A stretch of 64,000 nt of DNA from CAG-103 sp963627135 (GCA_963627135.1 CAVFZY010000020.1:1-64000); one strand, 5' to 3'. Positions 31,058 through 40,305 are shown, counted from the stretch's first letter. The notes: generated by a model from the letters alone, not told the origin. Program-made: numbers and translations.

Positions 31058-31789
31058 TCACTCTTCCCAGTTGTGCCACACGTTCTGGACATCCTCGTTG
31101 TCCTCGAACATGTCGAGCATCTTCTGGAGGTTTTTGATATCACCCTCGTCGGTGAGCTTGATGGTGTTCTGCGGCACCATCTCGACCTGTGCGCTCAGCA
31201 GCTCATAGCCCGTGTTCGTAAGTGCCTCAGCCACCGCCGCGACATCGTCGGGCTCGGTATAGACTGTGTAAACGCCCTCGTCGGGAGCAAAGTCGGCCGC
31301 ACCGGCTTCAAGCGCATCCTCCATGACCTTGTCTTCCTCGAGCTCCTGATCCTCGTCATTGATGACGATGACGCCCTTCTTATCAAACGACCACGACACG
31401 CAACCGGTCGCGCCCATGTTTCCGCCGTACTTATCAAAGTAGTGGCGCACCTCAGAGGCGGTGCGGTTGCGGTTATCGGTCATTGTCTCAACGATGATGG
31501 CAACACCGGACGGGCCGTAGCCTTCGTAAGTGATGGACTCGTAGTTATCCGTGTTGCCGGAGCCGAGCGCTTTGTCGATCGTGCGCTTGATGTTGTCATT
31601 CGGCATGTTGGCGGCTTTTGCCTTGGCAATGACAGCTGCGAGGCGGGAATTGTTATTGGGGTCGCCGCTGCCGCCTTCTTTGACGGCCACGATCATCTCG
31701 CGGGCGATCTTCGTGAACGCCTGCGCACGCTTGGCGTCCTGCGCGCCTTTGGTTTTCTGTATATTATGCCACTTGGAATGTCCGGACAT
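31058..31789 (-). CDS. yebC: YebC/PmpR-family protein
   Basis: The 243-residue protein begins SGHSKWHNIQ and contains KAKAANMPNDNI, YEGYGPSGVAIIVE and DNRNRTASEVRHYFDKYGGN, all typical. The family was first described as transcription regulators, and members are now also linked to translation of proline-rich stretches. ATG at 31789 has GAGGAG eight bases upstream; an in-frame GTG two codons earlier is less likely. It has its own promoter and a strong terminator. Confidence 0.95.
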   Translation of the reverse strand: MSGHSKWHNIQKTKGAQDAKRAQAFTKIAREMIVAVKEGGSGDPNNNSRLAAVIAKAKAANMPNDNIKRTIDKALGSGNTDNYESITYEGYGPSGVAIIVETMTDNRNRTASEVRHYFDKYGGNMGATGCVSWSFDKKGVIVINDEDQELEEDKVMEDALEAGAADFAPDEGVYTVYTEPDDVAAVAEALTNTGYELLSAQVEMVPQNTIKLTDEGDIKNLQKMLDMFEDNEDVQNVWHNWEE

Positions 31790-31803
31790 AGTCACAACTC
31801 CTC

Positions 31804-31851
31804 TTGCTAAAATGCTTTGAATATTTTAGCACACTCCGGGCCGCGTGGCAA
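31804..31851 (-). promoter_or_regulatory. Sigma-A promoter of yebC with an overlapping dyad
   Basis: Minus-strand TTGCCA (31851-31846) and TAAAAT (31828-31823) are 17 nt apart. TGCTAAAAT and ATTTTAGCA (31804-31830) form inverted arms that cover the -10 and early leader and may serve as an operator. Confidence 0.75.
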
Positions 31852-31877
31852 GAAAAATCCGCATATTTGCGCGAAAA

Positions 31878-33377
31878 CTACGCCTGCGTCTTGGGAATGA
31901 GGAGATATTGCGGCGGTTCGGCCATGGCGGTGTCGTCCGTGAGACCGTTCGTCTCGCGGATGAGCTGCTCGCTCGAGCAGTAGCCCTTGGCAAGCATCCA
32001 CAGGTCCTCCCCGCCCCAGCGCACGATTGTCAGCGACGGTACGGAAACATACGGGCAGGCACGCTCCTGCGCCGTCGCTCCGGTGACCTGCCGGAAGCCG
32101 GACTCCTGAAGTGCAGCTGTCCGCACCGTCACCGTCACACGGATCAGAAACCCATCCGCCGTGACTGTCACCGCCGGCTCCTCCGGCTGCACGCTCAGCA
32201 GTTCCAGCCGCGCGCTGTCCGTCGGCTCGAGCGGCAGATGCAGGCGCTTCTCCATGCAAGATACGCGCTGCTCGGCATCCGTCACGAGCAGCCGGACAAG
32301 CACGTCGCAGCCATCCTCTGTCAGGCCGCAGACAACGGCCCGCCGGGACACGACAGTCAGTGCATCCGCCTCGCACGCGAGCGTGCCCTCCGCCGTCAGG
32401 CGCAGCGGCTCTCCCGTCTGCACGGTGCCGGCCGGAACCGTCTCGCGCTCAAGTGCAAGCTCGGCCGTGTTGCAGTAGGCATCCGTCACGCAGTCAGCCT
32501 CCGTATCCGCAAGGCACACCGTCTGCGCGACGAGATGATACTCCGCCTCCAGTGCCGCTCCGTCGGCCGCAGCACTCACATTCAGGTAGGCCGCTGTGAG
32601 ATTGACAGTCGTGTGCATCAGGCACGGCGATGCGTCCGCCGGGCAGTCGAGCATTTGCGAAAACTGCGTCTCGAAGGTCTCGACCGTTGGGCACATCTGC
32701 CCCTGCTGGAGATAGGCGACCACCGCACACACGCGTCCCTGCAGGATCACGCAGCTGCCGACAGCACTAACATCATCGAGCAGCACGGTTTCCGTATGGC
32801 AGAGCAGGCGGTCGGCCTCCGGCTGCCCGGCCGTGAAGCGGTGCGTCTCCGAGACGACGAACGTCTTCTCCTCCACGGACACCGGCACCTGCACACGTAG
32901 CGTTTCCGTGCGCGTGAACACCGCGCCGCCGTCACCCTCGATACGGTCCGTAAGCGCGAGCTCCGTCTCCCGGTAGGCGCGCAGACACAGGCTCAGCCGC
33001 GCCGTCACGCGCACCTTGCGCGAATTGACCGTGCGCGCATCCAGCGCAGTGAGCGTACAGCGCAGCCACGGCCGCACATCCGGCGAGAGCGTCTCGCCGC
33101 TGATGCGCACCTTCACCGGCAGCTCCACTGGGAAGCTGCGCAGCGCGCCGTCCTCCTCCGCATAGACCACATCGGCCGCGATGCTGCCCTCGATCTGCGC
33201 GCTCTTGTCCGAAAAGTCCAGATTCCAGAGGCAGAACGTACCCTCCGTGACCACGATCGCGCCGATATCCCCCAGCGCATCGGGCACAACGGCGTCCGCG
33301 CTGCAGGTTTCCTCCTCCGTGCGGTCAAACACCCGCGCGTACATCATGCGTTTCTGCTTGCCCAGTTGTAGTTCCAT
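31878..33377 (-). CDS. SPOCS (DUF3794) and LysM domain protein, putative spore-envelope protein
   Basis: The 499-residue protein carries repeated SPOCS/DUF3794 modules, including a VPVSVEEKTFVV segment near 150 and a further module near 395-450, and ends with a LysM-like domain (TIVRWGGEDLWMLAKGYCSSEQLIRETNGL, split here around residues 455-485). Such proteins occur in spore coat or cortex assembly, in the manner of SpoVID/SafA-type scaffolds. There is no signal peptide, which fits assembly from the mother cell. ATG at 33377 has AAGGAG upstream. The start codon lies in the arm of an 11-bp inverted repeat. A weak sigma-E-like ATA-N16-CATA is upstream. Confidence 0.82.
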   Translation of the reverse strand: MELQLGKQKRMMYARVFDRTEEETCSADAVVPDALGDIGAIVVTEGTFCLWNLDFSDKSAQIEGSIAADVVYAEEDGALRSFPVELPVKVRISGETLSPDVRPWLRCTLTALDARTVNSRKVRVTARLSLCLRAYRETELALTDRIEGDGGAVFTRTETLRVQVPVSVEEKTFVVSETHRFTAGQPEADRLLCHTETVLLDDVSAVGSCVILQGRVCAVVAYLQQGQMCPTVETFETQFSQMLDCPADASPCLMHTTVNLTAAYLNVSAAADGAALEAEYHLVAQTVCLADTEADCVTDAYCNTAELALERETVPAGTVQTGEPLRLTAEGTLACEADALTVVSRRAVVCGLTEDGCDVLVRLLVTDAEQRVSCMEKRLHLPLEPTDSARLELLSVQPEEPAVTVTADGFLIRVTVTVRTAALQESGFRQVTGATAQERACPYVSVPSLTIVRWGGEDLWMLAKGYCSSEQLIRETNGLTDDTAMAEPPQYLLIPKTQA

Positions 33378-33414
33378 AAAGATGTGCTCCTTGTTGTTTT
33401 TGTACATCTTTATG
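33375..33414 (-). promoter_or_regulatory. Inverted repeat spanning the start codon of the SPOCS gene
   Basis: Arms 33375-33385 and 33404-33414 are perfect 11-bp inverted copies. On the mRNA the 3' arm holds the ATG, and the AAGGAG ribosome site is in the 18-nt loop. Confidence 0.6.
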
Positions 33415-33440
33415 CCGGGCACGCGCCGGTTATGCCGCCA

Positions 33441-33596
33441 TCAACAGCGCAGCAGCCACACGCCTGCCGCAATGAGCGCGCCGCCGAGCGCAAACCACCA
33501 GAAGCCGGCTGGCAGCACCAGCGCCAGAATGATGAACACACCGGCGACCACGCACGCGATGCCGATCCAGAAGCAAATCCCCCGCCGTCGAAACAT
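33441..33596 (-). CDS. Small hydrophobic membrane protein, 51 residues
   Basis: The frame encodes MFRRRGICFWIG, two adjacent hydrophobic stretches (about 7-27 and 30-48) and a short end WLLRC. The basic N-terminus predicts that it faces the cytosol, with a two-segment hairpin in the membrane. GGAGGG stands nine bases before the ATG at 33596. The ribosome site lies in the 3' arm of a 17-bp hairpin following rsgA. No function is recognised. Confidence 0.65.
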   Translation of the reverse strand: MFRRRGICFWIGIACVVAGVFIILALVLPAGFWWFALGGALIAAGVWLLRC

Positions 33597-33654
33597 AAAG
33601 CACCGCCCTCCGCTTGCAGGTTCTCCCTACAGTGTATGCGGATGGCGGTGCTTT
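33597..33654 (-). terminator. Long hairpin after rsgA that holds the ribosome site of the 51-residue gene
   Basis: Arms 33597-33613 and 33638-33654 form a 17-bp stem with one mismatch and a 24-nt loop. GGAGGG is in the 3' arm (minus strand). CATACACT at 33638-33631 matches a sigma-E -10, without a clear -35. Confidence 0.6.
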
Positions 33655-33660
33655 GGTGCG

Positions 33661-34545
33661 TCATTTTTTCTTTTCCCAGTCGCAGACCTGAGCCGAGAGT
33701 GCGTACAGGCGCGCATAACTCTCATGGCGCTCCGGCGCGATTTTCCCCGCTTCCACGGCGGCGAGAACGGCGCAGCCGGGCTCTTTCAGGTGCGCGCAGT
33801 CGCGAAAGCGGCACTGGCCGATGTATGGCCGGAACTCCCGGAACGCATACTGCAGATTTTCGCACGAAATGGGATCGACCATGTCCACCTCAAACGAGGC
33901 AAAGCCTGGCGTATCGGCGACGAACGTATCCGCCCCGAGCGCATAGAGCTCGACATGGCGCGTCGTGTGCTTGCCGCGGCCGAGCCGCTCGCTGACGGCG
34001 CCGGTTGCAATGCCGAACGACGCATTGAGCGCATTGAGCAGGCTTGACTTGCCGACGCCGGAGTTACCGGTGAAGGCGCTGGTTTTTCCGCGCAGCGCAT
34101 CGCGCAGCTCCTCCATGCCGCGTCCGGTCGCCGCGCTCGTGCGCAGGACGCGAAAGCCGATGGAGCGGTAAATTTCATAGAGATGATCCGCCGGGTCAAG
34201 GTCGCACTTATTGAGGCAAACGACCGGCTCACAGTCGGCATTTTCCGCAATGGCGACCACGCGGTCGATCAGAAACGGATCCGTGACCGGGCTGACATTT
34301 GCCGCGATCATGATGAGCTGGTCAATGTTTGCCACCGCCGGGCGGATGAACGCATTGCGCCGCGGCAGAACGGTGTCGATGCGGCCCTTGCCGTGTGCGT
34401 CGAAGCTGACCTCCACGCGGTCGCCGACCAGCGGACTGCATCCGTCGTACCGGAAGCGGCCGCGGGCCTTACATTCCACGATCTGATCGCCGGCGGCCAC
34501 ATAGTAAAAGCCGCTGAGCGCCTTGACGATGACACCCTGCACCAT
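33661..34545 (-). CDS. rsgA: Ribosome small-subunit-dependent GTPase A
   Basis: RsgA (YloQ) checks late 30S maturation. The 294-residue protein has an OB-fold N-terminus, a circularly permuted GTPase order with G4 NKCD (about 113) before G1 GNSGVGKSS (about 161) and G3 DTPG (about 207), and a zinc motif CRFRDCAHLKEPGC near the C-terminus. It follows prkC by 24 bases, as in many Firmicutes. AAAGGAG lies upstream of the ATG. Confidence 0.97.
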   Translation of the reverse strand: MVQGVIVKALSGFYYVAAGDQIVECKARGRFRYDGCSPLVGDRVEVSFDAHGKGRIDTVLPRRNAFIRPAVANIDQLIMIAANVSPVTDPFLIDRVVAIAENADCEPVVCLNKCDLDPADHLYEIYRSIGFRVLRTSAATGRGMEELRDALRGKTSAFTGNSGVGKSSLLNALNASFGIATGAVSERLGRGKHTTRHVELYALGADTFVADTPGFASFEVDMVDPISCENLQYAFREFRPYIGQCRFRDCAHLKEPGCAVLAAVEAGKIAPERHESYARLYALSAQVCDWEKKK

Positions 34546-34569
34546 AAGCGTAGTTGCTCCTTTATCTCT

Positions 34570-36258
34570 TTACGGTTTTGCCGGCCCGTCGGAGACCCAG
34601 ATATAGACCTTACTGTACTCCGTGAGCTGTGTGTTGGCCGGTGCGCTCTGCTTGAAGACCGTGCCCTGCTTGGCATCGTTGGCCTCTTTATACGTGCCGC
34701 CGTAGCACAGGCCGCTGCTCTCGATGCGCGCGATGGCGGCCGACTCCGTCAGCTCCGACAGGTCGGGCACCGTGACCGGGCGCAGCTCTGGGCCGCCGCT
34801 GACGATCAGCTTCACGCTGGAACCGGCGGCCGCCTTTTCGCCGGGCGCGGGCTCGCAGCTGATGACATACTTCGCCGTCACGTCCTTCGAGGCCTGAAAC
34901 TCCGTCGTGACCGCAAATCCGGACTTTTCGAGCACGGCCGTCGCCTCCTCGTAGTCTTCATTGATGACATACGGCACGTCGGTCATGACGACGCCGGTGC
35001 TGACGGTGAGCTGCACGTCGATGCCGTCCGAGACGCGCATGCGGCTCTTACCCGCCGCCGGGTCCTGCTCGATAATAACGCCGTCCGGCACATCGGGATC
35101 GACCGTGTACACGACCGTGAAGTGGTAGTCGGCATACTGCTTATCGTTGACGACCGCCTCGTAGGACTTGCCGGTAAAGTCCGGGACATCCACGCGCTCT
35201 GCCGTGCGGAACAGATCCTCAAGCCAGAAATTCCACAAAAACACGAAAAGCAAAATGGCAAAGACGCCGACCGAGAAAATGCCCGTGAAATAGCTCACGC
35301 GCTTGGCCCGCTTGCGCCGACGCTGATACGCCTCTTCCGTCAGGTCCTGACCCACGCCGAAAAAGGAGTCCTTTTTCTCCGCGCTCTCCCGGCGCCGCTC
35401 GGAAAGTGGGCGCTGCTGGTTGAGGTGCTTTTTGCAGGCATTGAGCGCTTTGAGCATCTCCCCCGCCGACTGATAGCGCTTGCGCAGGTCCGGCTCCATG
35501 GCGCGGAGCGTGATGCGCTCCAACTCCTCGGGAATGTCGCTGTTCCACTCGCGCGGCGGCTTGGCGCTGCCGGCGATGTGCATGAGCGCGATCTCCTCCG
35601 GGGTGTCCGCGTCATACGGCAGGTGGCCTGTGAGCATCTCATAGAGCACGACACCGAGGGAATACAGGTCGCTGCGCGCGTCGGCATTGAGGCCCTTGGC
35701 CTGCTCGGGCGCGATATAGTGCACGGAGCCGATGGCCTGGCCGCTGCGCTCCTCGTGGATATTCTCGAGCGCGGCGATGCCGAAATCAGCGACCTTGACC
35801 ATGTCGTCGTTCGTGATCATGATGTTCTGCGGCTTGATGTCCCGGTGGACAATGCCGTGGGCGTGCGCATGCTGCAGTGCCTTGCAGATCTGCGTGGCAT
35901 AGTGCAGCGCCTCTGTGGCGCTGAATACGCCGTGCTCTGCCATGCGTTGCTTGAGTGTCTCGCCCTCGATGAGCTCCATGACGATATACTCCGTCTCGCC
36001 GCTGTGGCCGACATCATAGACCGAGACGATATTCGGCTGCGAGAGCATGGCGACTGCGTGTGCCTCCGCCTGGAAGCGGTTTTTCAGCTCGGCGTCCGCC
36101 GCCATCTCATCGCGCAGGATCTTAACGGCGACATAGCGGTGCAGCTTGTGACACATGGCCTTGTAAACGACCGACATGCCGCCGCTGCCGATGATCTCCA
36201 AGATCTCGTAGCGGTCATCGAGCATCTGGCCGATATAGCGATTCATTGATTGTTCCAT
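34570..36258 (-). CDS. prkC: PASTA-domain serine/threonine protein kinase
   Basis: The 562-residue membrane kinase senses cell-wall fragments. The cytosolic kinase domain holds the Gly-rich loop GSGGMSVVYKA (about 20), Lys in YVAVKILRDE, HRDIKPQN, DFGIA and the activation-loop segment SVHYIAPEQAKG. A basic juxtamembrane part leads to one membrane helix (about 320-345) and then three extracellular PASTA repeats. GGGGGA precedes the ATG. It follows prpC by 20 bases. In B. subtilis PrkC also promotes spore germination in response to muropeptides. Confidence 0.97.
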   Translation of the reverse strand: MEQSMNRYIGQMLDDRYEILEIIGSGGMSVVYKAMCHKLHRYVAVKILRDEMAADAELKNRFQAEAHAVAMLSQPNIVSVYDVGHSGETEYIVMELIEGETLKQRMAEHGVFSATEALHYATQICKALQHAHAHGIVHRDIKPQNIMITNDDMVKVADFGIAALENIHEERSGQAIGSVHYIAPEQAKGLNADARSDLYSLGVVLYEMLTGHLPYDADTPEEIALMHIAGSAKPPREWNSDIPEELERITLRAMEPDLRKRYQSAGEMLKALNACKKHLNQQRPLSERRRESAEKKDSFFGVGQDLTEEAYQRRRKRAKRVSYFTGIFSVGVFAILLFVFLWNFWLEDLFRTAERVDVPDFTGKSYEAVVNDKQYADYHFTVVYTVDPDVPDGVIIEQDPAAGKSRMRVSDGIDVQLTVSTGVVMTDVPYVINEDYEEATAVLEKSGFAVTTEFQASKDVTAKYVISCEPAPGEKAAAGSSVKLIVSGGPELRPVTVPDLSELTESAAIARIESSGLCYGGTYKEANDAKQGTVFKQSAPANTQLTEYSKVYIWVSDGPAKP

Positions 36259-36278
36259 AGTGATCCCCCTGTTGCGCT

Positions 36279-37004
36279 TCAGCGGAAAAGAACGAGCGCG
36301 GTCACATTGTCGCGCGCGCCGCGTGCCAGCGCCGCCGCGATCAGGCGGCTACAGATCTGCTTTGCATCCCGCGAGCTGCGGCAAAAATCATGCATCTGGC
36401 CCTCCGACAGCGTGTTGGACAGACCATCCGTGCACAGCAGCAGCCGTGTCCCCAGCGGAAACGGCAGCGTGCGGCAGTCCGGCTCCACCTTCGGGCTGAC
36501 GCCGACAGCGCGCGTGATCACGTTGCGGCGCGGATGCTGGTGCGCCTGCTCCGGCAGCACCTGGCCGCTTGCGACCAGCTCCTGGACGAGCGAGTGGTCC
36601 GTCGTCAGCTGCTGCATCCGGCGCAGGCCGGCCAGATACGCGCGGCTGTCGCCGACATGCAGCACCGTCAGCCGGCCGTGCCGCACACAGGCGGCGACGA
36701 TCGTCGTGCCCATGCCGCGCAGATCAGGCTCTGCGTACGCGCGGTCATAAACGGCGTGGTTGGCAGCATCGCAGGCGTGGCGCATGGCGGGTTCGACCGC
36801 GCTGCCCGATTGCATTTCGCGGCGAAAATCCGCCAGAAACGTGGACGCTGCCAGATCGCTCGCAAGTTTTCCCCCGGCGGCGCCGCCCATTCCGTCGCAG
36901 ACGACGGCGACGGTGCAGCCCCTGCGCCGGATGTGCGCGCAGGCAGCGCGATCCTGATTTTCCTTGCGGACGGTTCCCTTGTCCGACTGTGCAAAGCAGT
37001 GCAT
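36279..37004 (-). CDS. prpC: PP2C-family protein phosphatase
   Basis: The 241-residue enzyme is the partner of the downstream kinase and reverses its phosphorylation. Metal-binding motifs are present: SDKGTVRKENQD, VCDGMGGAAGGKLASD, VGDSRAYL, CTDGLSNTL and GARDNVTALVL. ATG at 37004 has GGGGGAG upstream. It lies between rlmN and prkC, the usual Firmicutes order. Confidence 0.96.
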   Translation of the reverse strand: MHCFAQSDKGTVRKENQDRAACAHIRRRGCTVAVVCDGMGGAAGGKLASDLAASTFLADFRREMQSGSAVEPAMRHACDAANHAVYDRAYAEPDLRGMGTTIVAACVRHGRLTVLHVGDSRAYLAGLRRMQQLTTDHSLVQELVASGQVLPEQAHQHPRRNVITRAVGVSPKVEPDCRTLPFPLGTRLLLCTDGLSNTLSEGQMHDFCRSSRDAKQICSRLIAAALARGARDNVTALVLFR

Positions 37005-37017
37005 GGACTCTCCCCCT

Positions 37018-38049
37018 TCAGGCGCGGTGGTCGGCGACCTTTTTGCGCAGCTGGCCGCACGAGGCTTCCACATCGCTGCCGAGCTTGCGGCGCACGGTCA
37101 CGTTCACGCCCGCCTGCTCCAGAATGCGGATGAATGCCTTGAGATGCTCCGGCGTAGACGGCTGGAACGCGCGCTCTTCCACGTGGTTGAGCGGAATGAG
37201 GTTCACGTGCGCACAGACGCGCCGCGCTTCTTTGGCCAGCAGTCTTGCGTGCTCCGGCGTGTCGTTCACGCCGTCGATCATGGCATATTCAAAGGAAATG
37301 CGCCGACCGGTCGTTTTATAATACCGGGCGCAGGCGTCGATGAGCGCCGCCACGCCGCGGCCGTGGTTGGCAGGCATGATCTTCGAGCGGGTGGCATCAT
37401 CCGGCGCATGCAGGGAGACCGACAGCGTCAGCTGCAGGTCGCGCGCCGCCAGATCGTCAAAGCGCTCGATGAGGCCGCACGTGGACAGCGAAATATGCCG
37501 CATGCCGATGTTTTCCCCGTCCGGGTGATTGACCAGCTCGAGAAAGCGCATGACATTGTCAAAATTATCGAGCGGCTCACCGATGCCCATGAGAACGATG
37601 TTCGAGATCTTGCTGCCAGACTCCCGCTCGGAATAGAGCACCTCATCGAGCATTTCCGACGGCTCGAGGTTGCGGATCAGGCCGCCAATCGTGGACGCGC
37701 AGAACGCGCACCCCTGCCGGCAGCCGACCTGCGAGGAGATGCAGACCGTGTTGCCGTGCTTATAGTGCATGACGACGGTCTCCACGGCGTTGCCGTCGCC
37801 GAGCTGCCAGAGGTATTTGATCGTCCCGTCAATCGCAGACACCTGCTTGCGCAGCATCTTGAGCTTCGAGATATAAAATTGCTCAGAGAGCGCGGCGCGC
37901 AGATTCTTGGACAGGTTCGTCATCTCGTCAAACGATGTCACGCCGCGCGCAAGCCAGGAAAAGGCCTGCTTCGCGCGATATTTCGGCTGCCCCATTTCGG
38001 CGAGGGCCGCCGCGATCTCCTCGGGGAGCATGGCTTTGATGTCTCTCAT
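37018..38049 (-). CDS. rlmN: Dual-specificity rRNA/tRNA adenine-C2 methyltransferase RlmN
   Basis: This radical SAM enzyme methylates A2503 of 23S rRNA and A37 of some tRNAs. It has 343 residues. The cluster motif is CRQGCAFC (about 105-112), with GIGEPLDN for SAM binding and the two mechanistic Cys in STCGL and ASCGQL near the C-terminus. ATG at 38049 overlaps the rsmB stop (ATGA) and follows GAGGAGA, so translation is coupled. Confidence 0.97.
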   Translation of the reverse strand: MRDIKAMLPEEIAAALAEMGQPKYRAKQAFSWLARGVTSFDEMTNLSKNLRAALSEQFYISKLKMLRKQVSAIDGTIKYLWQLGDGNAVETVVMHYKHGNTVCISSQVGCRQGCAFCASTIGGLIRNLEPSEMLDEVLYSERESGSKISNIVLMGIGEPLDNFDNVMRFLELVNHPDGENIGMRHISLSTCGLIERFDDLAARDLQLTLSVSLHAPDDATRSKIMPANHGRGVAALIDACARYYKTTGRRISFEYAMIDGVNDTPEHARLLAKEARRVCAHVNLIPLNHVEERAFQPSTPEHLKAFIRILEQAGVNVTVRRKLGSDVEASCGQLRKKVADHRA

Positions 38050-39374
38050 TCGTGTCTCCTCAGCTTGCAAACAAAAAATCCATCCGTGCCGTGTTCCTGC
38101 GGCCAGAAGGTGAACATACCGTCGGGTAGGTCTGCGCCCGGGAGCGGCAGCGAAAACGCCTCCGGTGAAAACTCCGGGTGCGTGCCCAGAAAATCACACA
38201 CCACGCCCTCATTCTCCCGCGCGAGCACCGTGCACGTAGAATACACCAGCACGCCGCCGGGCTTCACGCACGGCGCAAGGCCGGCAAGAATGTCCCGCTG
38301 GATGGCCGGCAGACGCTCGAGCTCTGCCGGATCCTTGAAGCGGATCTCCGGCTTCTTGCGAATGACGCCCAGACCGGAGCACGGCACATCGGCCAGCACC
38401 ACGTCCATCGCACCGATCAGATCCGCGTCCGGGCGGCGAGCGTCCATCGTGTGCGTCGAAATGCACGTCAGCCCCAGCCGCTCAGCACCGGCGCGGATGC
38501 GCCTCCATTTATTTTCGTGAATATCGCAGGAAATCATACATCCCTGATCATGCATCTGCACGGCGGCGGCGAAGCTTTTGCCGCCGGGAGCGGCGCAGGC
38601 ATCGAGCACGCGCATGCCCGGCTGCGCACCGGAGACAAGCGCCGCGCAGTGCGCGGCCGCGTCCTGCACATAAAACCAGCCGTCGGCAAAGGCGCGCGCG
38701 GCCGCCAGATTGCCGCCGCGGCACAGCAGTGCGTCCGGGAGCCACGGGTGCGGCTCCGTCTCAATGCCATCCGCGTGCAGGGACGCAGCAAGGGCATCGG
38801 CCATCGTTTTCAGCGTGTTCACCTGCAGGCAGGCCGGTGCGTCGGCATTGTTCGCCGCCAGCGCCCGCTCGGCAAATGCATAGCCGTGCGCATCGATATA
38901 CAGCTGCGCCAGCCACCGCGGGTGGCTGTAGCGCACGGCAAGATAATCCGCCGTGCCCGCCCCCGGGATCTCCGACAGCGCGTCCCGGTGCTCCGCCACG
39001 CGGCGCAGCACCGCGTTGACTAGGCCCGATGCGCGCGCGCAGCCGCCCTTGCGGCAGAGCGCGACCGCCTCGTTCACGGCGGCACGCGGTGGGACTTTAT
39101 CCAGCAGCACGATCTGATAGGCCGACAGCCGCAGCAGGTCGTGCACCTTCGGTTCGAGCTTTTGCAGCGGTGTCGTGCAGCAGGCGGAAAGGTAATGGTC
39201 CAACAGGGTCAGATTTTGCAGCGTGCCGTAACAAATGCGCGCTGCGAGCGCGGCGTCGCGCGGCTCCAGATGCGCATTTTGCAGGACCGCATTGAGCGCC
39301 GCGTCCGACCATGCCCCGTTTTTGCGCCAGCGCTGCAGTGCGATCCAGGCAGCTTCCCGGGCAGTCACGGCCAT
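38046..39374 (-). CDS. rsmB: 16S rRNA cytosine-967 C5-methyltransferase RsmB
   Basis: The 442-residue protein joins an N-terminal NusB-like RNA-binding domain (about 1-140) to a Rossmann methyltransferase. The SAM motif is LDACAAPGGKSF (about 250), followed by DVPCSGLGVIRKKPE and the second catalytic Cys in VYSTCTVLARENE. The start follows the fmt stop by two bases. It belongs to the def-fmt-rsmB-rlmN segment found in many Firmicutes. Confidence 0.97.
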   Translation of the reverse strand: MAVTAREAAWIALQRWRKNGAWSDAALNAVLQNAHLEPRDAALAARICYGTLQNLTLLDHYLSACCTTPLQKLEPKVHDLLRLSAYQIVLLDKVPPRAAVNEAVALCRKGGCARASGLVNAVLRRVAEHRDALSEIPGAGTADYLAVRYSHPRWLAQLYIDAHGYAFAERALAANNADAPACLQVNTLKTMADALAASLHADGIETEPHPWLPDALLCRGGNLAAARAFADGWFYVQDAAAHCAALVSGAQPGMRVLDACAAPGGKSFAAAVQMHDQGCMISCDIHENKWRRIRAGAERLGLTCISTHTMDARRPDADLIGAMDVVLADVPCSGLGVIRKKPEIRFKDPAELERLPAIQRDILAGLAPCVKPGGVLVYSTCTVLARENEGVVCDFLGTHPEFSPEAFSLPLPGADLPDGMFTFWPQEHGTDGFFVCKLRRHE

Positions 39375-39376
39375 GG

Positions 39377-40300
39377 TCAGTCCTCAACGGGCAGCGTATG
39401 CCCGAGCAAGTAGTCGGCTGCCGACATGCGCTTTTTCCCCGGCGCCTGCAGCTGCGTGATGCGCACCGTCTGCCCGCTGGCACAGGCGACCGTGACGCCG
39501 TCCTTTCCGGCGGCTACAATGGTTCCGGGGGCTTTGTGCGTCGTGCGCTCGGAGTAATCCGCCGCATGAATTTTGAACGTCTGCCCGCCGAGCTCCGCCA
39601 TTGCGACGGGCCACGGCTCCAGACCGCAGATGTGCTTGATGATCGCGCGCGGACTCTGGTTCCAGTCGATGGGGGAATCGTCGCGCGTGAGCGGGCGGGT
39701 ATACGTCGCCTGCGCGTGATCCTGCGGCGTGTGCGGCGCGGTGCCCGCCTCGATGTCGCGCAGTGTGCGCACGAGAAGGTCTGCCCCCATGACGGCCAGA
39801 CGGTCAAAGAGTTCCCCGGCCGTCTCAAACTCGCCGACCGGCGTCTGCGTCGTGTAGATCACGTCGCCGGTATCCATATCGCGGTCGAGGTACATGGTCG
39901 AAACACCGGTCACGGCATCGCCGTTGAGCACCGCCCACTGGATGGGTGCGGCGCCGCGGTACTTCGGCAGCAGTGAGCCGTGGACGTTGATTGCCCCATA
40001 GGGCGCCACTGCGAGCAGATCATCCGGCAAAATGCGGCCATAGGCCACGACGACGAGAATGTCCGGCTGCAGGCTTTGGAGAGCGGCCAGCGCCGTGCCG
40101 TCGCGCATCTTTGCCGGCTGAAACACCGGGAGTCCCGCCGCAAGCGCGATCTCCTTAACCGGGCTCGGCTGGAACTTCATGCCACGGTTTTTCGGCTTGT
40201 CCGGCTGCGTGAACACGCCGACCACGTCAAACTGCTCATCGAGCAGGCGCTGCAGGGACACGGCCGCAAAGTCCGGCGTGCCCATAAACACGATACGCAT
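39377..40300 (-). CDS. fmt: Methionyl-tRNA formyltransferase
   Basis: The enzyme formylates initiator Met-tRNA using 10-formyl-THF. It has 307 residues. The N-terminus RIVFMGTPDFAAVSL, the THF site NVHGSLLPKYRGAAPIQWA with catalytic Asn and His, and MDTGDVI are diagnostic. ATG at 40300 follows GAGGTG and overlaps the def stop. Confidence 0.97.
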   Translation of the reverse strand: MRIVFMGTPDFAAVSLQRLLDEQFDVVGVFTQPDKPKNRGMKFQPSPVKEIALAAGLPVFQPAKMRDGTALAALQSLQPDILVVVAYGRILPDDLLAVAPYGAINVHGSLLPKYRGAAPIQWAVLNGDAVTGVSTMYLDRDMDTGDVIYTTQTPVGEFETAGELFDRLAVMGADLLVRTLRDIEAGTAPHTPQDHAQATYTRPLTRDDSPIDWNQSPRAIIKHICGLEPWPVAMAELGGQTFKIHAADYSERTTHKAPGTIVAAGKDGVTVACASGQTVRITQLQAPGKKRMSAADYLLGHTLPVED

Positions 40301-40305
40301 GCACC

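Noticed and set aside
34183..36249. Open frame of almost 690 codons opposite prkC
   Set aside because: The PASTA kinase on the other strand has all its motifs. The antisense frame has no recognisable domain and no ribosome site.
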